Below are positions 33,969-46,479 of a stretch of 64,000 bases of DNA, piece by piece. This DNA comes from Cercis canadensis (Eukaryota; Streptophyta; Magnoliopsida; Fabales; Fabaceae), in contig QAOA01000712.1 of NCBI GenBank assembly GCA_003255065.1, positions 676,579 through 740,578 on the forward strand, read 5' to 3'. The notes below the pieces were generated by a model. The model was not told the DNA's origin, searched no databases, and saw only the letters and a list, made by a program, of their open reading frames with translations. Position 1 is the first letter of the stretch; every line of letters starts with the position of its first letter. A program made the position numbers and the translations under genes.

Positions 33969-36150
33969 ATGGAGAGAAAACTAGGTGCAACAATGGACTA
34001 TCGTCCAAAGTTCTTGTGCCCAATCTCCTTGGAGATGATGGAGGACCTCGTTGTCATCGCCACCAGCATCAGCTATGAGCAAGCAAGCATTTAAGAATGG
34101 TTATTTGTTCACAAGAAAAAGACATGTTCTTTGACTGCTCAAAGTGTAGAGAATTTTGATCTCATTCCTAATCAACTTTTGAAGAGATTCATTGTCTCCT
34201 AGCAAAATCATATCAAAGAACTAATCTAATGGTATCCATCCTCAACACCATTCAATCATCGCCTTTGGAGGTGTTTGTGAGGATTTTGTATGGAGATTAT
34301 TCTTGAAAAATAAGTCAGAAAACCAGAGTAAAAGATGGAGAGGGGTTCTTCCCTTTTAATGGAGATCTCTATACAAATTCTTCTAGCAAGATTGAGCTTT
34401 AATGGATTGATTGGTGAATGAACAGGTCTTTGTGATGGCCTTTGAGTAGGCGAACAAAGAGTCTTCCAAGGAAAGCATAATTAGGTTCTTAGGCAGTGCT
34501 ATATAGCTTATGTATAGCGTAATGGCATGGTGCTAGTTAAAGACTTATAAGGGGAAATGACAGTTTTTCAAGGGTTTCATGGAGGTTTTAGAGATGGCTA
34601 AGTATGCTTTCTGAAGGTATTTGAGCAAGGGTTTGACAAGGTGTTTCTCGCTTGTCCAAGGTGTGAGTGTTTTGGGGTATTTATAGGCTTCAGGGCATGA
34701 GGCCTCCTAGGGTTGAGTTGGCCATCGTTTTCAACAATTGCCTGCACATGTTCGTGCGTTAGGGGGACATACCCTGGGCCTCTGCGCCTACGAGCAATGT
34801 CACAAAAGGCGCGCACAGGAGCTTTTCATTCTTCCACCTATTTGCAGTGGGACAATAGGGGTGTACACAGGATAGTGGGCCAATGAGAATTTGTAAGTGC
34901 AAGACCGTTGGTACGGAAGGTAGTACAAGTGACCTGGTTGGATAAGGATAAATATCTAGGATAAGGACAAAAAGAAGGTATATGGCATGGTTGGCTTTAG
35001 GAGGTTCCCATTCACACTTCTCTACCCGGAGCTTTCTTACCCTAACCATCACATAGGACCTCATAGAGAGGTCTGCACCTTGTCCAAAAGCCTTCCAATC
35101 CACAAAGCACATAGTTCCCACTCTGCTCCTTAGGCATCACCTTCGCCCAAGGCCTCCTTCTAGGAGCACTATGGTTGACCACCTTCCCAGGGATCCTCTG
35201 ACAGGGGAAAAGTCTCTTCCAGGGAGTCTGTATAAATTCATGTAAAAACAAGAGATAAGTTCCTTAAAGAAACTCCAGATGATCATTAAAAGGGAAAATG
35301 ATGTCATAATCAAAGATGATTTTATTGGATTAATTGGTGTTGAAGTTCTTGTTCAAGTTGTCCAAATTCTATCAAATATATCATATTCAAATTTGTTTAA
35401 GGCTTGTCAAGATACAATTGTTGTTCTAGGACAACCTCCTTTATCAAAGGGAGAGAAAACATAGGAACTGCTACTCAAACCAACGCCCATCAGGGCTATG
35501 GTTATAATGGTTCAAAGAGGAAGTGTTGAATCTTAACTTTCTGCTTTAGAGATTCTCCAAAAAAATTGCTAAAACTTATTACAATTGGAAGTGTTATAGA
35601 AGATCAAGGTTTTGACCTTGTGAAGTCTTTGTTGAAGATTCTTTGTGAGGAAAATGCATCTCAAGAGCAAGCTCTTGTTCCTTACTAGTTTTGCTATCAA
35701 TATGTTCTTCAACGATGAGAAGCCAGTTATGGGTGATTGAGGCTAGGGCAATGAGTGTTCTGAATGAGATACTTCCATACTCAAGTTGATTCAAATGCAA
35801 GAGCGTCTTGCACTTAATAACATTGCTACATGAATGGGATGTAGGCAAGATGGTGGCATTAATGGAACATTTCAAAGGAATTGGTATGGACAAAATGGAA
35901 GTGAGGAAAGTATCGTTTGTCTTTGTTTTAGCAATGGAGACTGGAGTGAAGATCTTCTGAAGAGTGTTATGGAAGAGATGCTGCTTTACAGATCTATGCA
36001 CTAACTTCTCATAATGTTGAGAGTCTCACGACTGCCTTTCAAAGGGGAGAGAACTAAGAAGATATTTGAATTGCATAGAGATTTATGACTTTGATTATGG
36101 GGAATTCAAATGTCCAAGAGATTTAAAATAAGTAAATATACTTAATATTG
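33969..36150 (+). pseudogene. U-box E3 ligase pseudogene 1 (PUB22/23/24-like)
   Basis: ATG at 33969 is followed by a U-box: FLCPISLEMMEDLVVIAT, SYEQASI, stop, EWL, KKTCSLTAQ, then NQLLKRFI. This is the order of the family's E2-binding domain, with stops at 34093 and beyond. Remnants of the ARM-repeat half may lie in 35270-35470 (FIGLIGVEVLVQVVQ). A C-terminal block ERTKKIFELHRDL (about 36047) matches the KTKEKAxxILKLH end of the family. The middle is disrupted by 34250-35250. Intact members ubiquitinate immune-signalling targets; this copy cannot. Confidence 0.7.
34400..35250. other. Unidentified insertion-like segment in the U-box pseudogene
   Basis: Base composition is more GC-rich than the flanks, with a TATA-like GGGTATTTATAGGC at about 34675. 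This suggests a solo LTR or other element. Termini and target duplication were not found. Overlapping minus-strand frames (34598-35251) show no domain. Confidence 0.3.
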
Positions 36151-36195
36151 TTGGCTTGGCTTATCATCTCTTTCTATTATGTAATTATTGTTTAT

Positions 36196-38061
36196 CACTA
36201 CAAGAAAATCTCTATTTTCCAACAAAAATTTATCCGTTGGAATTCCTTTTAGAAGGGAGGGAAATTTTTCTCAAAATTCCAACGAAATATACCATTGAAA
36301 TTTTTAAAAAAATTAATTTCTTTAATTTTTTAAAAATTTCAATGAAATATTTTGTTGGAATATTCCCTTAGACTTTTTTTTAAATTAATTTTTTTATTAT
36401 TTTTAAAAAAAATTGAATTTTTTTTTATTTTTCTTTCAAAATTCCAACTTTATATACCGTTAAAATTTTAAATGATTTTTTTTTCCAATGAAACGCACAA
36501 TTTCACTAATGCATTCAATTTTTTTTTGAATTTTTCTAGAATTTCAACGAAATTTTTTTTATTGGAATTCAAAAATTCAAATACAACCAAGTTTCCCTTA
36601 TTTCTTTCTCACTTATCACCTCCTCTTGACTCAAATCACTCTTCCCTGTTCACTCCCCCTCAGTCGTCCATTTTTGGCAGCATGGTCCATTTTCCGGTGG
36701 ATTTCCCGTGTCATTCTTCCATTTGCGGTGGATGAGTTGAGCTCTCATTTCTTAGGTAAGTTTTTCAATTATCCAAAACCCAAATCCTCTTTCTCCCTTC
36801 TCACTTTGATTTAGATTAGTTTGTTGTTATTATTTAGTTTTAATTAGTGAATTGAAGTTAATATGACATGTAGAAGTAGTTAGATTTTATAATTAAAAAT
36901 TTGGTTGCATGATTAGTTGTTTCATTTAGGGTTTAAATTGAGTCTGAAAGTAGGATGCCCAAATTGACAATGTGTGAATTTTATTATGTTAAATTTGTTA
37001 AGGGGTTTTGATGTACGGGTGGTTTGAAGTTTTTTATGATTTTTTTTTATAGAATATGAAATTTTTGTACTATTAGAGTAATTATGTCTAAATTTAAAAG
37101 TAGAAAAATGGAAGATGTAAATTTTTTTAGTTGAATTTCTTTAGGGCTTTTGATGTATGGGTAGTTTGAAGTTGTTTTATGATTTTTAGGTATTTTTTTT
37201 TATGGAAAATATAATTTTTGTACTATTTGGGTAATTATGTCTAAATTTAAAAATAAAAAAATGGATAGTGTACAATTTTTTTTTAGTTGAATTTCTTTAG
37301 GGATTTTGATGTATGGGTTATTTGAAGTTGTTTTGTGATTTTTAGGTTTTTTTTTATGGAATATGAAATTACTTATGCTATTGCTCGACTATATGCTCCT
37401 GAATTTTTCCTAATATTTTCTTTTAAATGCCTTTCGTAGGTTGGAGAAGAATCATCAACAAAACATTTATAAATTTGAAGATATATTGTACATCTAATTT
37501 GGTTGAATATGTTGAAAACTAATTACATAGAAGATAAACTTGGTGTAATTATTTGAGATTTAAACTTTTGTACTCAATACATTACTAACTTGTAGGAATT
37601 ATTTAATAAAAAATATATTTGTGTTATAGAAATTATTTGATGAAAATTATATTTGTGAATGGTATATTTTGAATTTTAAGAAATATTATTAAGGAATTTA
37701 TCTTTAAAATTAAAAAAAAAACTTAGGAAATTCCAATGGAAATTCAATAATGTTGGAATTTCAAAAAAAAAATAATGAAAAGAATTTTTGAAATATTTTT
37801 GAAAAATTAAAAGTTTAATTTTTAAAATATATTAAAAATAACTTTTTTAAAATTCCAATGGTATTTTTCATTTTGAATTTTTCGCTGAAATTTTTTTTCT
37901 CACGCTCAAATTCCAATGGAATTTCTCTGTTAAAGTTTAAAATTCCAACAGCAGTTTTTTCAACGGCTAATTTTCCGTTGAAATTCATAATTTCAACATA
38001 AATTCACGAAATTCAAACGGAAATTTTTTATTGGAATCCATATTTTTTTTTTCTTGTAATG
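36196..38061 (+). mobile_element. Non-autonomous CACTA element, 1.87 kb
   Basis: Starts CACTACAAGAAAATC and ends TTCTTGTAATG. Subterminal regions carry many AATTCCAACG and CGTTGGAAT-type words on both strands (36220-36570 and 37700-38035). Flanking triplets are TAT and TGT, one mismatch from a 3-bp target duplication. It lies in the 3' flank of the U-box pseudogene; the flank resumes as CATAATACTATAACGATAT, matching 59769 onward. It has no transposase. An exon-like stretch ends at 36755 with a GTAAGT donor, and an acceptor lies at about 37440. Confidence 0.8.
36990..37400 (+). repeat. ~150-bp tandem repeat inside the small CACTA
   Basis: The phrase TTTTGATGTAYGGG recurs at 37007, 37149 and 37305, each followed by a TTTGAAGTTxTTTTxTGATTTTT block. 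There are about 2.7 copies with periods of 142 and 156. Confidence 0.8.
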
Positions 38062-38900
38062 TGTCATAATACTATAACGATATTTAGTACTGCAAATGGT
38101 GAATATGCACGTCATGATACTATATTGATATATAGACTTTGTACACACAATATTTCTTTTGTTTCTATTCTTTCTTTTTCTTTTTTTCAAAGCTAGAAAC
38201 CTTCATTGAAACATGAACAAAAAAGATGGGGGACTTCCAACAGCAACTCCCATAAGCAGATGAGTGCAAAAACAAACACATAAGTTCTTCTAGAGAGATG
38301 AAAAGGCATCCAAGAACTCCTACAAATCAGCTTCAGCTTTTCTAATAGATTCTTCAATGCTACACTGATTATGATGGAAGAAAATATGATTCCTAGTCTT
38401 CCAAATCCTCCACCCATCAGAATCTTGCCATCAGAAATGCATTGTAGCCTGTCAGACATTCATTATCATCCACCAATCTAGGAATGTTTCCATCGTATTG
38501 TCTAGAGATCTGCTCTTCAAGCCAGTTTCCACCTAAACCAGACTCCTTTAGCAATGAACCATATTTAAAATATTAACTCTTAACTCAACCATATTTACAT
38601 AAAAAATATTTTTTCCTCTCAATAATACATAATGCTTTTTTTTTTGTATTTTCTAATATTCTCTCATATTATTATTTTTAATACACTTATTTTGTTTCCT
38701 ATTTTCTTTCTAATTATGGTTCTATACAAATTTTTTGTTGTTAGTGGAATTTCATGTTACTATCATTATTAACATAATTAATAATAATATTTTACTTTAT
38801 AAATTTTTTTCTTGTTATATCAGTAGTTAGATATATCTATATATCATCATAACTTCTAGTGTGACATTGATATTTTATTGTTAGATTAATCATTTATTTA
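38062..38900. other. 3' flank of U-box pseudogene 1; no gene
   Basis: AT-rich. The first part matches the 3' flank of the second U-box copy near 59769. No other feature was recognised. Confidence 0.5.
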
Positions 38901-39499
38901 TTTTGATAGAGTAATCATTTATTATACTTTCAGCAATTATATTTGTTTTCTTTGTTTAAATAATATTTTTTTTATCACTAGATAGATAGAGCTAGATTTG
39001 TAGTTGGGAATATGTGAGAATGGGGATTTGTAGTTGGCACCTTAATGGAGGTTGAAGGCAAAACCATAGAATAAAATTACACGAAGATTGAAGAGGTAGA
39101 GACACATATAGGAATCGGTAGCTCTATATGTGTATCATTTGACCAATATGATGGATAGCTTGAGAATAGATGCCCTTTTGATCTACTTTAAATTTAAGGA
39201 GGAAAATCAGAAATTTTGAAAATTACAAATAGCTCAAAAGAAAAAAGAAATCCTCCCCAATCACCTTTATCAAAACTGGTCTCTTGGACATCCGTGTTTC
39301 TTTACAATCAAAGAAGACTTTTTATTTTTTCATTTTTTTGAAAAATAATTTTTTTATAAAAAATAACACACACGAGTTTTCATGTGTCTAAAAATATATT
39401 TCAGTAAACTTTGCTTAGTTATATCGCTGACCAGCATAAAAGATGGGAAGTAACTTTCTATCAATGGAGACACATTAATGAGGTTGCATCTATTTTTTT
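38901..39499 (+). repeat. U-box 5'-flank tandem unit 1, left part
   Basis: Starts TTTTGATAGAGTAATCATTT, includes AGATTTGTAGTTGGGAATATG and GCTGACCAGCATAAAAG, and breaks in GGTTGCATCTATTTTTTT where the LINE is inserted. The rest of the unit resumes at 48938. Confidence 0.9.
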
Positions 39500-39526
39500 T
39501 TTTTTTATGTGAAAAGGAAATTTCCA

Positions 39527-40318
39527 TTAAACATCTAATGAAAAGACATCTGAAAGAAAGCTAGGTGGCATATCATGCCAAACCAAAAGCCTAGGAGTAG
39601 AAACACCATGCTTTGCTAGCCTATCAGCAACATAATTAGCTTGTCTAGAAACCCAGCAGAAGGAAATACTTAAAAACTCTCTTTCTAGAGCATGAATAGC
39701 CTCCAAAAGAAGACCCAATGGAGAGAGGAATTTATCCCCACTGTTAAGAGCCAACACCACACCCTGAGCGTCACTTTCCATACAAACCGTAGACATACCC
39801 CTAGCCAAAGCCAATTTCAGTCCCTCTCTACGAGCCATGGCCTCCAACTCCTCAATAGGTGGAGCATACGGGATAGGGCAGCACCATGCAGCAACAAAGC
39901 TTCCCTCTCCATTCCTTATGACACCGCTCAGTCCACCCATGCCTGAAGGCAACAAAGCAGCATCAACACTAATTTTCAATGATGGAGTAGCTGAAGACAC
40001 CCCACGTGATGCTTGCCTTTGCAGACCCAAAGACTGCATCACATATCCCCCATTTATCTCCTCCCAAAGGGAACAAATATTGTTCCAAACTTGGTGAATA
40101 GGAAAGACAGATTTGCCCACTCTTATAGCATTACGACGTTGCCATAAATAATAGCTACCCAGCACCATAAGCGCCAAGTGGCGATCATCCCAGCCCTGTA
40201 CCTCCCTCATAAACCATTCAACAAAGGCGTCCATCCCTACAGCATTCAACCCAAAATCAACCTCCAAAGACTCCCATACCTCACACACTTCAGGGCAAAG
40301 AAAAAGAGCATGTAGCAA
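39527..40318 (-). pseudogene. LINE ORF2 C-terminus: RNase H domain, frame intact
   Basis: A 263-codon open frame begins in the zf-RVT-like region (LHALFLCPEVCEVWE) and runs through an RNase H of the plant L1 type. The acidic residues appear as ISVDAAL, ESDAQGV and ADRLAKH; the HG-like element is AKHG. It is the best preserved part of the LINE. It is still only the C-terminal piece of a broken polyprotein, so independent expression is unlikely. Confidence 0.85.
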
Positions 40319-42660
40319 TGTTTCTTGTTGCTCTAAGCAAAGACCACAGCGATTGGGTGTATCAAGACCCTAGGTTGTCAATGCATGGGTTGTGGGTAAA
40401 ATATTTTTACAACAACACCATAGAAAATGCTGGTATTTATTTGGCAATTTTAGTTTCCATACTTTCTGCCATACCGCATGCATATGACTACTGGACGTGC
40501 TGCATTTTTCTTGAACTAGCAGCTGATATGCAGATTTTACCGAGAACACTCCATTCCTTGTAAACTTCTAGTAAACAGAATCATTATAGTCCCTATCACT
40601 CAACGGTATACCGCACACCAAACTAGCTTCCTCTGCATTAAATACCGAATCCACTAACTCCACATCCCAAACCTTGGTATCCCGTCGAAACAACTCACTA
40701 ACTGGGAGCACTGAAAGCTCTTCTGGAAAAAGAGACTACACACAATAGTCTGCACCTCATGTAATCCAAGGATCATTGCCCATCACCACCGTCTCACCAT
40801 TCCCTATACGAAACAACATGCCTTGTTTAAGCACAGGAAAACTAGCTCTAACACTCTACCACGTATAAGATGGGTTATGACCTAATGGCGCATCCAAAAG
40901 GCTTGATCCCAAGGAATATCGCACTTTTAAGATGCGAGCCAATAACGATTCCAGATATTGAAGGAGTCACCAACCCTATTTAGCAATTATGGCAAGATTG
41001 AAATCCTCCAAATTCTGAAAACCCAGACCCCCATATTTTTTAGGAATAACCATATTTTCCCAACTCACCCAATGCATTTTGGAAGCCTCTAAGGTACTAC
41101 CCCACTAGAATTTTGCCATAAGCTGGTTTAATTCATAGCAAAGAGTCTTAGATAATCGAAAACAACTCATGGTGTATGTAGGTATAGAAAGAACAATAGC
41201 GTTGATCAAAATCTCCTTTCCCGCCTTAGAGAGAAGTTTTTCTCGCCACCCTTGTAGCCTCTTCCACACACGCTCCTTTAAAGGCTGAAAGGAGAAATTT
41301 TTATTTCTACCTACCATGGTAGGTAACCCAAGGTATTTCTCATGAAAGGCCACCGAAGTTATACCAAAATCTGCATGATGCAAGTTCTATCCAAGTTTCG
41401 ACAATTAGGATTGAAGAAAATAGCATATTTATCCACATTAATTTTTTGACCTGAGCACTGTTCATAATCAACCAAAATACGCTAAATTTCAATGCTTTCA
41501 ACCACAGAAGCCCTAGCAAAAATTAGACTATCATCTGCAAAAAAATAAATGGGATACCGAAGGTGCTAACCTACAAACCTTAACCCCTGCTAGTGCTTCG
41601 TTAGTCTCTGCATCATGTAATAAAGCACTCAATCCCTCTGCACATAGCACAAAAAGATAGGGGGACAAAGGATCACCTTGACAAAGACCCCGATCAGGCA
41701 AAAATAATCCATGTTGTATACCATTTAGAATCACAAAGTATGAAACCGAAGATATACACAACATGACTAGGCTAACCCACCTTTCTGCAAAACCTAATTT
41801 CTGCATCATGGCCTCCAGAAAACCCCACTCTACTTGATCATAAGCCTTACTCATGTCAAGCTTTAGAGCCATATAACCTTTATTCCAGGAGCGCTTGTTT
41901 TTTAAAGCATGTAAGAGCTCGTATGTAACCATCACATTATATGTAATTTGGTGATTTGGTACGAACGAGATTTGGTTCAAAGAAACCACATCCGGGAGAA
42001 CCAGCTTAAGCTTGTTAGCTAACACTTTGGACATAATCTTGTAGAGCACATTACATAAACTGATAGGCCAAAATTGGGTCATATTTGATGGCTTGTTCAT
42101 TTTTGGAATAAGAACAATGTGTGTGTAGTTAATTTCATTAATAGGAATCCCAGTATTCAAAAAAACCCAGCACTACAGACACAACATCAGGACCTACAAC
42201 ACTCCAATACCTCTGATAAAATAAAACAAGAAAACTAGCAAGGCCCGAAGCCTTTGTGGCAGCCATCTGGAATACTGCATCCTTCACTTCTTTCTCAAAA
42301 AAAGGCATTAGTAAAGTTTCATTCATGACATTTGTAACTCTAGTAGTAACAATGTTGGTAACTGAAGAAAAATTAGAAGGATTAATAGATGAGAAAATAT
42401 TTTCAAAATAATTAATAGCAATCTCACACATTTCTTCCTACTTAGAATGCCATACCCCGTCACTATCTTGCAAACGTCTCACGTGGTTCTTTTTTTTCCT
42501 ATTGGAAGCTCTTCTATGAAAGTATCTTGTGTTTCTATCACCCTCCTTAAGCCACTAGACCCGAGAGCGTTGTTTCCGCATCAGCTTTTCCGTCTCAATA
42601 ATTTCATTTAGCGCATTCTGGAGAATTTTCACCTTCTATAAATTTTCTGTGCTTGGTTTC
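40319..42660 (-). pseudogene. LINE ORF2 reverse transcriptase, frameshifted
   Basis: RT blocks are recognisable: FWPISLCNVLYKIMSKVLAN, KLDMSKAYDQVEWGFLEAM, GLCQGDPLSPYLFVLCAEGL. The catalytic FFADDSLIF is in another frame at about 41530, after a 1-base shift near 41550. Downstream is HEKYLGLPTMVGR (41335). Further stops and shifts occur at about 42160, 42440, 42600 and in 40560-41100. It would not give a continuous enzyme. Confidence 0.88.
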
Positions 42661-42757
42661 TGGGACTTGGCAATCTTTAATTGACTTCTCAACTTTCTTA
42701 TTTGCTTACCCACATGCTCGAACGTGCTCTCATTCCAAGCCTGTAGGCACTCACTAG

Positions 42758-45700
42758 TAGGGGTGTAAGGCAAAACCGACAAAACCGATCGAACCGAACC
42801 GAACCGGGGGCAAACCGAGTCAAACCGAGAAAGGTGGTCCGGTTTTCGGTTTGATTTTTTGAAAAACCGAGACATTTGGTTCAGTTCGCGGTTTCACTGA
42901 AGAAAAACCGGTATTAAACCGAACCGAACCAAGTCTTCAGAAATTACGTCGTTTTACCATTATAAGGTAGCCCTTCTAAAATCCTTAAGTCTCTTCTCGA
43001 CACTTCCCTTCACAAATCACTTCACAATCCCTAAACCTGAAGCTCTCCTCTCTTCGACCCTCAATCCCTCCCATTCTCAAATAGTCAAATCCCTAACTCG
43101 TTCTCAGACTTCCATCGAATCAAGCCATCGGCTAACTCTCCTCTCATCTCTCGGTCTCTCTGTTCTCCGTTGGGTCGTCGCTGTCTCGCTCTGTGGTGAT
43201 TGGTGAGTCTTATGCTTCTCTCTCTGTTTTGTTCGAATTTCTAATGTGAGTTGTATTTTTTTTTACTATGGATTGCATGCATTTTATATTTTCTGGGAAG
43301 TGTTTTTCTGGTTTGTTCGAATCTCTTCGTCGGACCGTCACAAGTGAAGTGTTTTTCTGGTTTTATTTGCTTTAGTATTTGTTTTTCTTGCAGCCTTTTG
43401 TTCTGTGTATCAGTGGATTTCCAGTATGTCCGGTTCTGATTTGTTCTTTGGATTTTCTATTACTGTCGATAACAGTCACTATGAATTTCTTATGCTCTTT
43501 TTATTTTTTATTTTTTTGTAATTGGACAAACACATTTCTCTCTAACTATATCAGTGTCTCAACTTTGTAATGGTTGAAAGAATAACAACTTTGGTCATGT
43601 AATTGAAATTCTGCTGCTATTGTCTTGCAACTCTTGCAATTTTACAGTCCACAAATTATGAGATTCTTGGCTACCTCTATTCGCATTGCAGCTTTATTCT
43701 TTGAATAAAAATATAAACATTTTCTACATACACCTTTTACACTCACCGATATTTCTTTTTTCTTTTTCTGAGAGATCTACCGATGGAAAATAAATCTCCT
43801 TTAACATTGTGAGAATTTAGGTGATTATTGATTATAAGCATAGTCTTCACCCGAATCCAACCTGATGAAGCACATTGTAAAAATGTCAGCTTACCACTAA
43901 ATTGAGCTGTGACCTTGGCTGGTAAAAGTTATATATAAGGTCTTTTTTTTTTTCCTTGAAAAAGTTTATTATTGTGGGTTAATGAAAAAATAAGCAAACA
44001 TTATTATATTTACAGACCCAACTTTGCATGAGAGTTGGTCAATACTCATTATGGATAACTCGGTGGATGTTTGCATGTGGGATGTCCTTTTTTTTGGGTC
44101 ATTTTATTACCTAGAAAATGAAAAAATATTGAGTTTTTATATATACACCTTAATTATCCCCTAGTTAATTTATTAGATACACTTGTCTCTGTCCCTATGT
44201 ATGTTCCCATTCTAACACTGACATAGTAAGTAAGATCTGAGTCTCACTAAGTTACAAGTGAGCATATTTTCTTAAATGCGACAATGTGAAGTAAATGCTT
44301 GTGGTTATTGTTGAGAATTTTGGGAATGTTATGGAGTGGTGATTTTAAATTAAATCAGTGGTCATATTCTTGTCCTTTACCCAGGTTCAAGATATACCAA
44401 ATTGAAAGAGATTGACTTGGTTGGTTCTTCTAGTGATGATTAGAAATTGTGTGTCTGAGTGTAGTTGTTCTTTTACTTTTTGGTTACAGACAATGTTGTA
44501 GATGCCCCTTTGAGTGTAGTTGTTCTTGTCCTTATAGCCTCTCTTATGATTCTTGTTATAGTTGAAAGGCTTCTTTACTTTTACTTTATGTTAAATGCAT
44601 TGGTTGGTTATTTTTGAACTTTAGTTATGTATGATAGGTTCATTCTTTTTGCTTGGGTTAACTTGGTCTTGGATTTCCAGTTGAATCCTTAGGTTTTGGC
44701 TTTTGAAATGGTGGAATGCCATTACTTTTCATATGAAATTCACTAAATTTATTTGCTTTTTTCGAAATTTTTCTTTAGGTAATGTTATTGTTCTCCATGC
44801 TCACAGCAGCACTTACTTTGTCTGTTGCTATATGAAAGTCCTGAATTTGCTTATGCACCATATTTTATCACAGTTAATTGCTGACAAGAAACCTTTACTC
44901 TTCATGTGCAACACCTGAATGCCACAATATTGTATTGCTCATAGCTGTTAGTGTCCATTTGGGGGTTGATGTTTCCTTGTTCAAATTCAAAGTAATGTAA
45001 TATTCTTTATCATGTCATTTGAATGCTAAAGAGAAGATTATAGGCTTTCTGTAAGCATTGTAAGATTATAGGCTTCATGACAGCTAGGACAACCATGTTA
45101 AAAAATTAGTATGGACAACCATTGTAAGAATCCCACATTGGGTGGGTGTGAGACACAGAACTCCCATATATGAGCAGAGGCTCTACCCTCTCATTGGGTT
45201 CTCCACCATCAAGTGGTATCAGACACCCTCTCAAAGCTTGTAAATTTTGCTTATAAATGAAGTCTTGATGACATGTTTTTTCTGGGAGTTAATATAAATT
45301 TTTTGTTTTTCCTTTCTCACCATCAAAGTCCAACATATACTTCTTTCTAATAAGTAATAGTCCTCTCTCTACATTGGTTTGTGTTTCCCTTTTGCTTGAT
45401 GCCATTAGAGTAGGATGCCAACGGCAACACCTTCCCTTTTTGTCCTCCTTCCTGTTCTCTCTAACATGCTTCAAGCAATCACCAAAATCTTCTGTTTCTT
45501 TAATTTTCAACCTCTAATCTACAATTGCATAAGAAGGTAGAGAATAATAAAACCAAAACTAAGCGATGTGGTGTGTGTGAATGCATGCATGTTTTCTGTG
45601 TTTCTGTTTGTGGGAAGAAGTTCATTTGCTGTAATTTGGATATTTTCTGATTTGATGCAGAAACCTTGTATGAGAGCTTGGAGAACTTTCAAGTTGGAGA

Positions 45701-46328
45701 ATCAAGGAAGATAAGGTGGAGGCCCAGAATAACAAGGATAGAATTGGTGACAAGGCTGCTGTTTGTTGTAAATTTTGGTAGATGCATAATGAATTTACTG
45801 CTAGTTTGAGATGTATTTTTCTTGACCCATTCAGTCATTCACTGCTGGTTTTATGTTTGATTTACATTTTAATGTCTTTTGGTTAACAATCTGACTGCCT
45901 TGTCATTTGGTTAATTGTTCTTTTTCTTGAAAATTATTTTCATTGGGTTTGATTTGTTTTAGTTTCTGTCTTAGGTTGGTATGATGTGAAAGTGCTTCCA
46001 GTATTATGTTGGTTGGAATAAATTGTTACATTTGATATTTAATTATTGATTTACTGATTTTCTGTGTATTAGCATACTTTGTCATTTTTTTTTTTGGTTG
46101 ATATGCTTATATGTGGAGGTTTTCTGGCTTTGTTCTTGTTAAAATTTGAAAAACTGACTTCAGCAGGTTTGTGGCCAAAATCGGAAAACCGACCAAACCG
46201 AACCGAACTAGACCGGTTCGGTTCTACTCTAAAAAATTCAAAAAACCGGACCGAACCGAGTTTCCTCTGGTCGGTCTGGTTCTAGTTTGGGGTGAAAACC
46301 GGACCGAACCGGACCGATTACACCCCTA
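42758..46328 (+). mobile_element. Non-autonomous hAT element, 3.57 kb, inside the LINE
   Basis: Terminal inverted repeats TAGGGGTGTAA / TTACACCCCTA are flanked by an 8-bp target duplication CTCACTAG (42750-42757 and 46329-46336), diagnostic of the hAT superfamily. Both subterminal regions are rich in AACCGAACCG words. No transposase frame is present. The interior has a gene-like plan: a pyrimidine-rich leader (42970-43203) ending at a GTGAGT donor, a long AT-rich intron and an acceptor TTTGATGCAG at 45660 before a short second exon with no long frame. Confidence 0.92.
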
Positions 46329-46473
46329 CTCACTAGTGCTTTTCAATTTTTGTTGAACACAAGACCCTACTGGTCGGTCTGGTTCTAGTTTGGGGTGAAA
46401 ACCGGACCGAACCGGACCGATTACACCCCTACTCACTAGTGCTTTTCAATTTTTGTTGAACACAAGACCCTAC
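46268..46473 (+). repeat. 103-bp exact-looking tandem duplication over the hAT border
   Basis: 46268-46370 is repeated at 46371-46473. The unit joins the last ~60 bp of the hAT element, the CTCACTAG duplication and LINE sequence. It must have arisen after the hAT insertion, or be an assembly error. Confidence 0.93.
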
Positions 46474-46479
46474 TGGTCC

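Noticed and set aside
34598..35251. Overlapping minus-strand frames of 69-120 codons
   Set aside because: No recognisable domain and mutually overlapping frames; better explained by a GC-richer insertion-like segment in a pseudogene.
35594..36001. 135-codon minus-strand frame
   Set aside because: It lies opposite the degenerate C-terminal half of the U-box pseudogene; no domain is present on the minus strand.
43251..43570. Phe/Leu/Cys-rich frames resembling membrane proteins
   Set aside because: They come from T-rich intron-like DNA of the hAT element.
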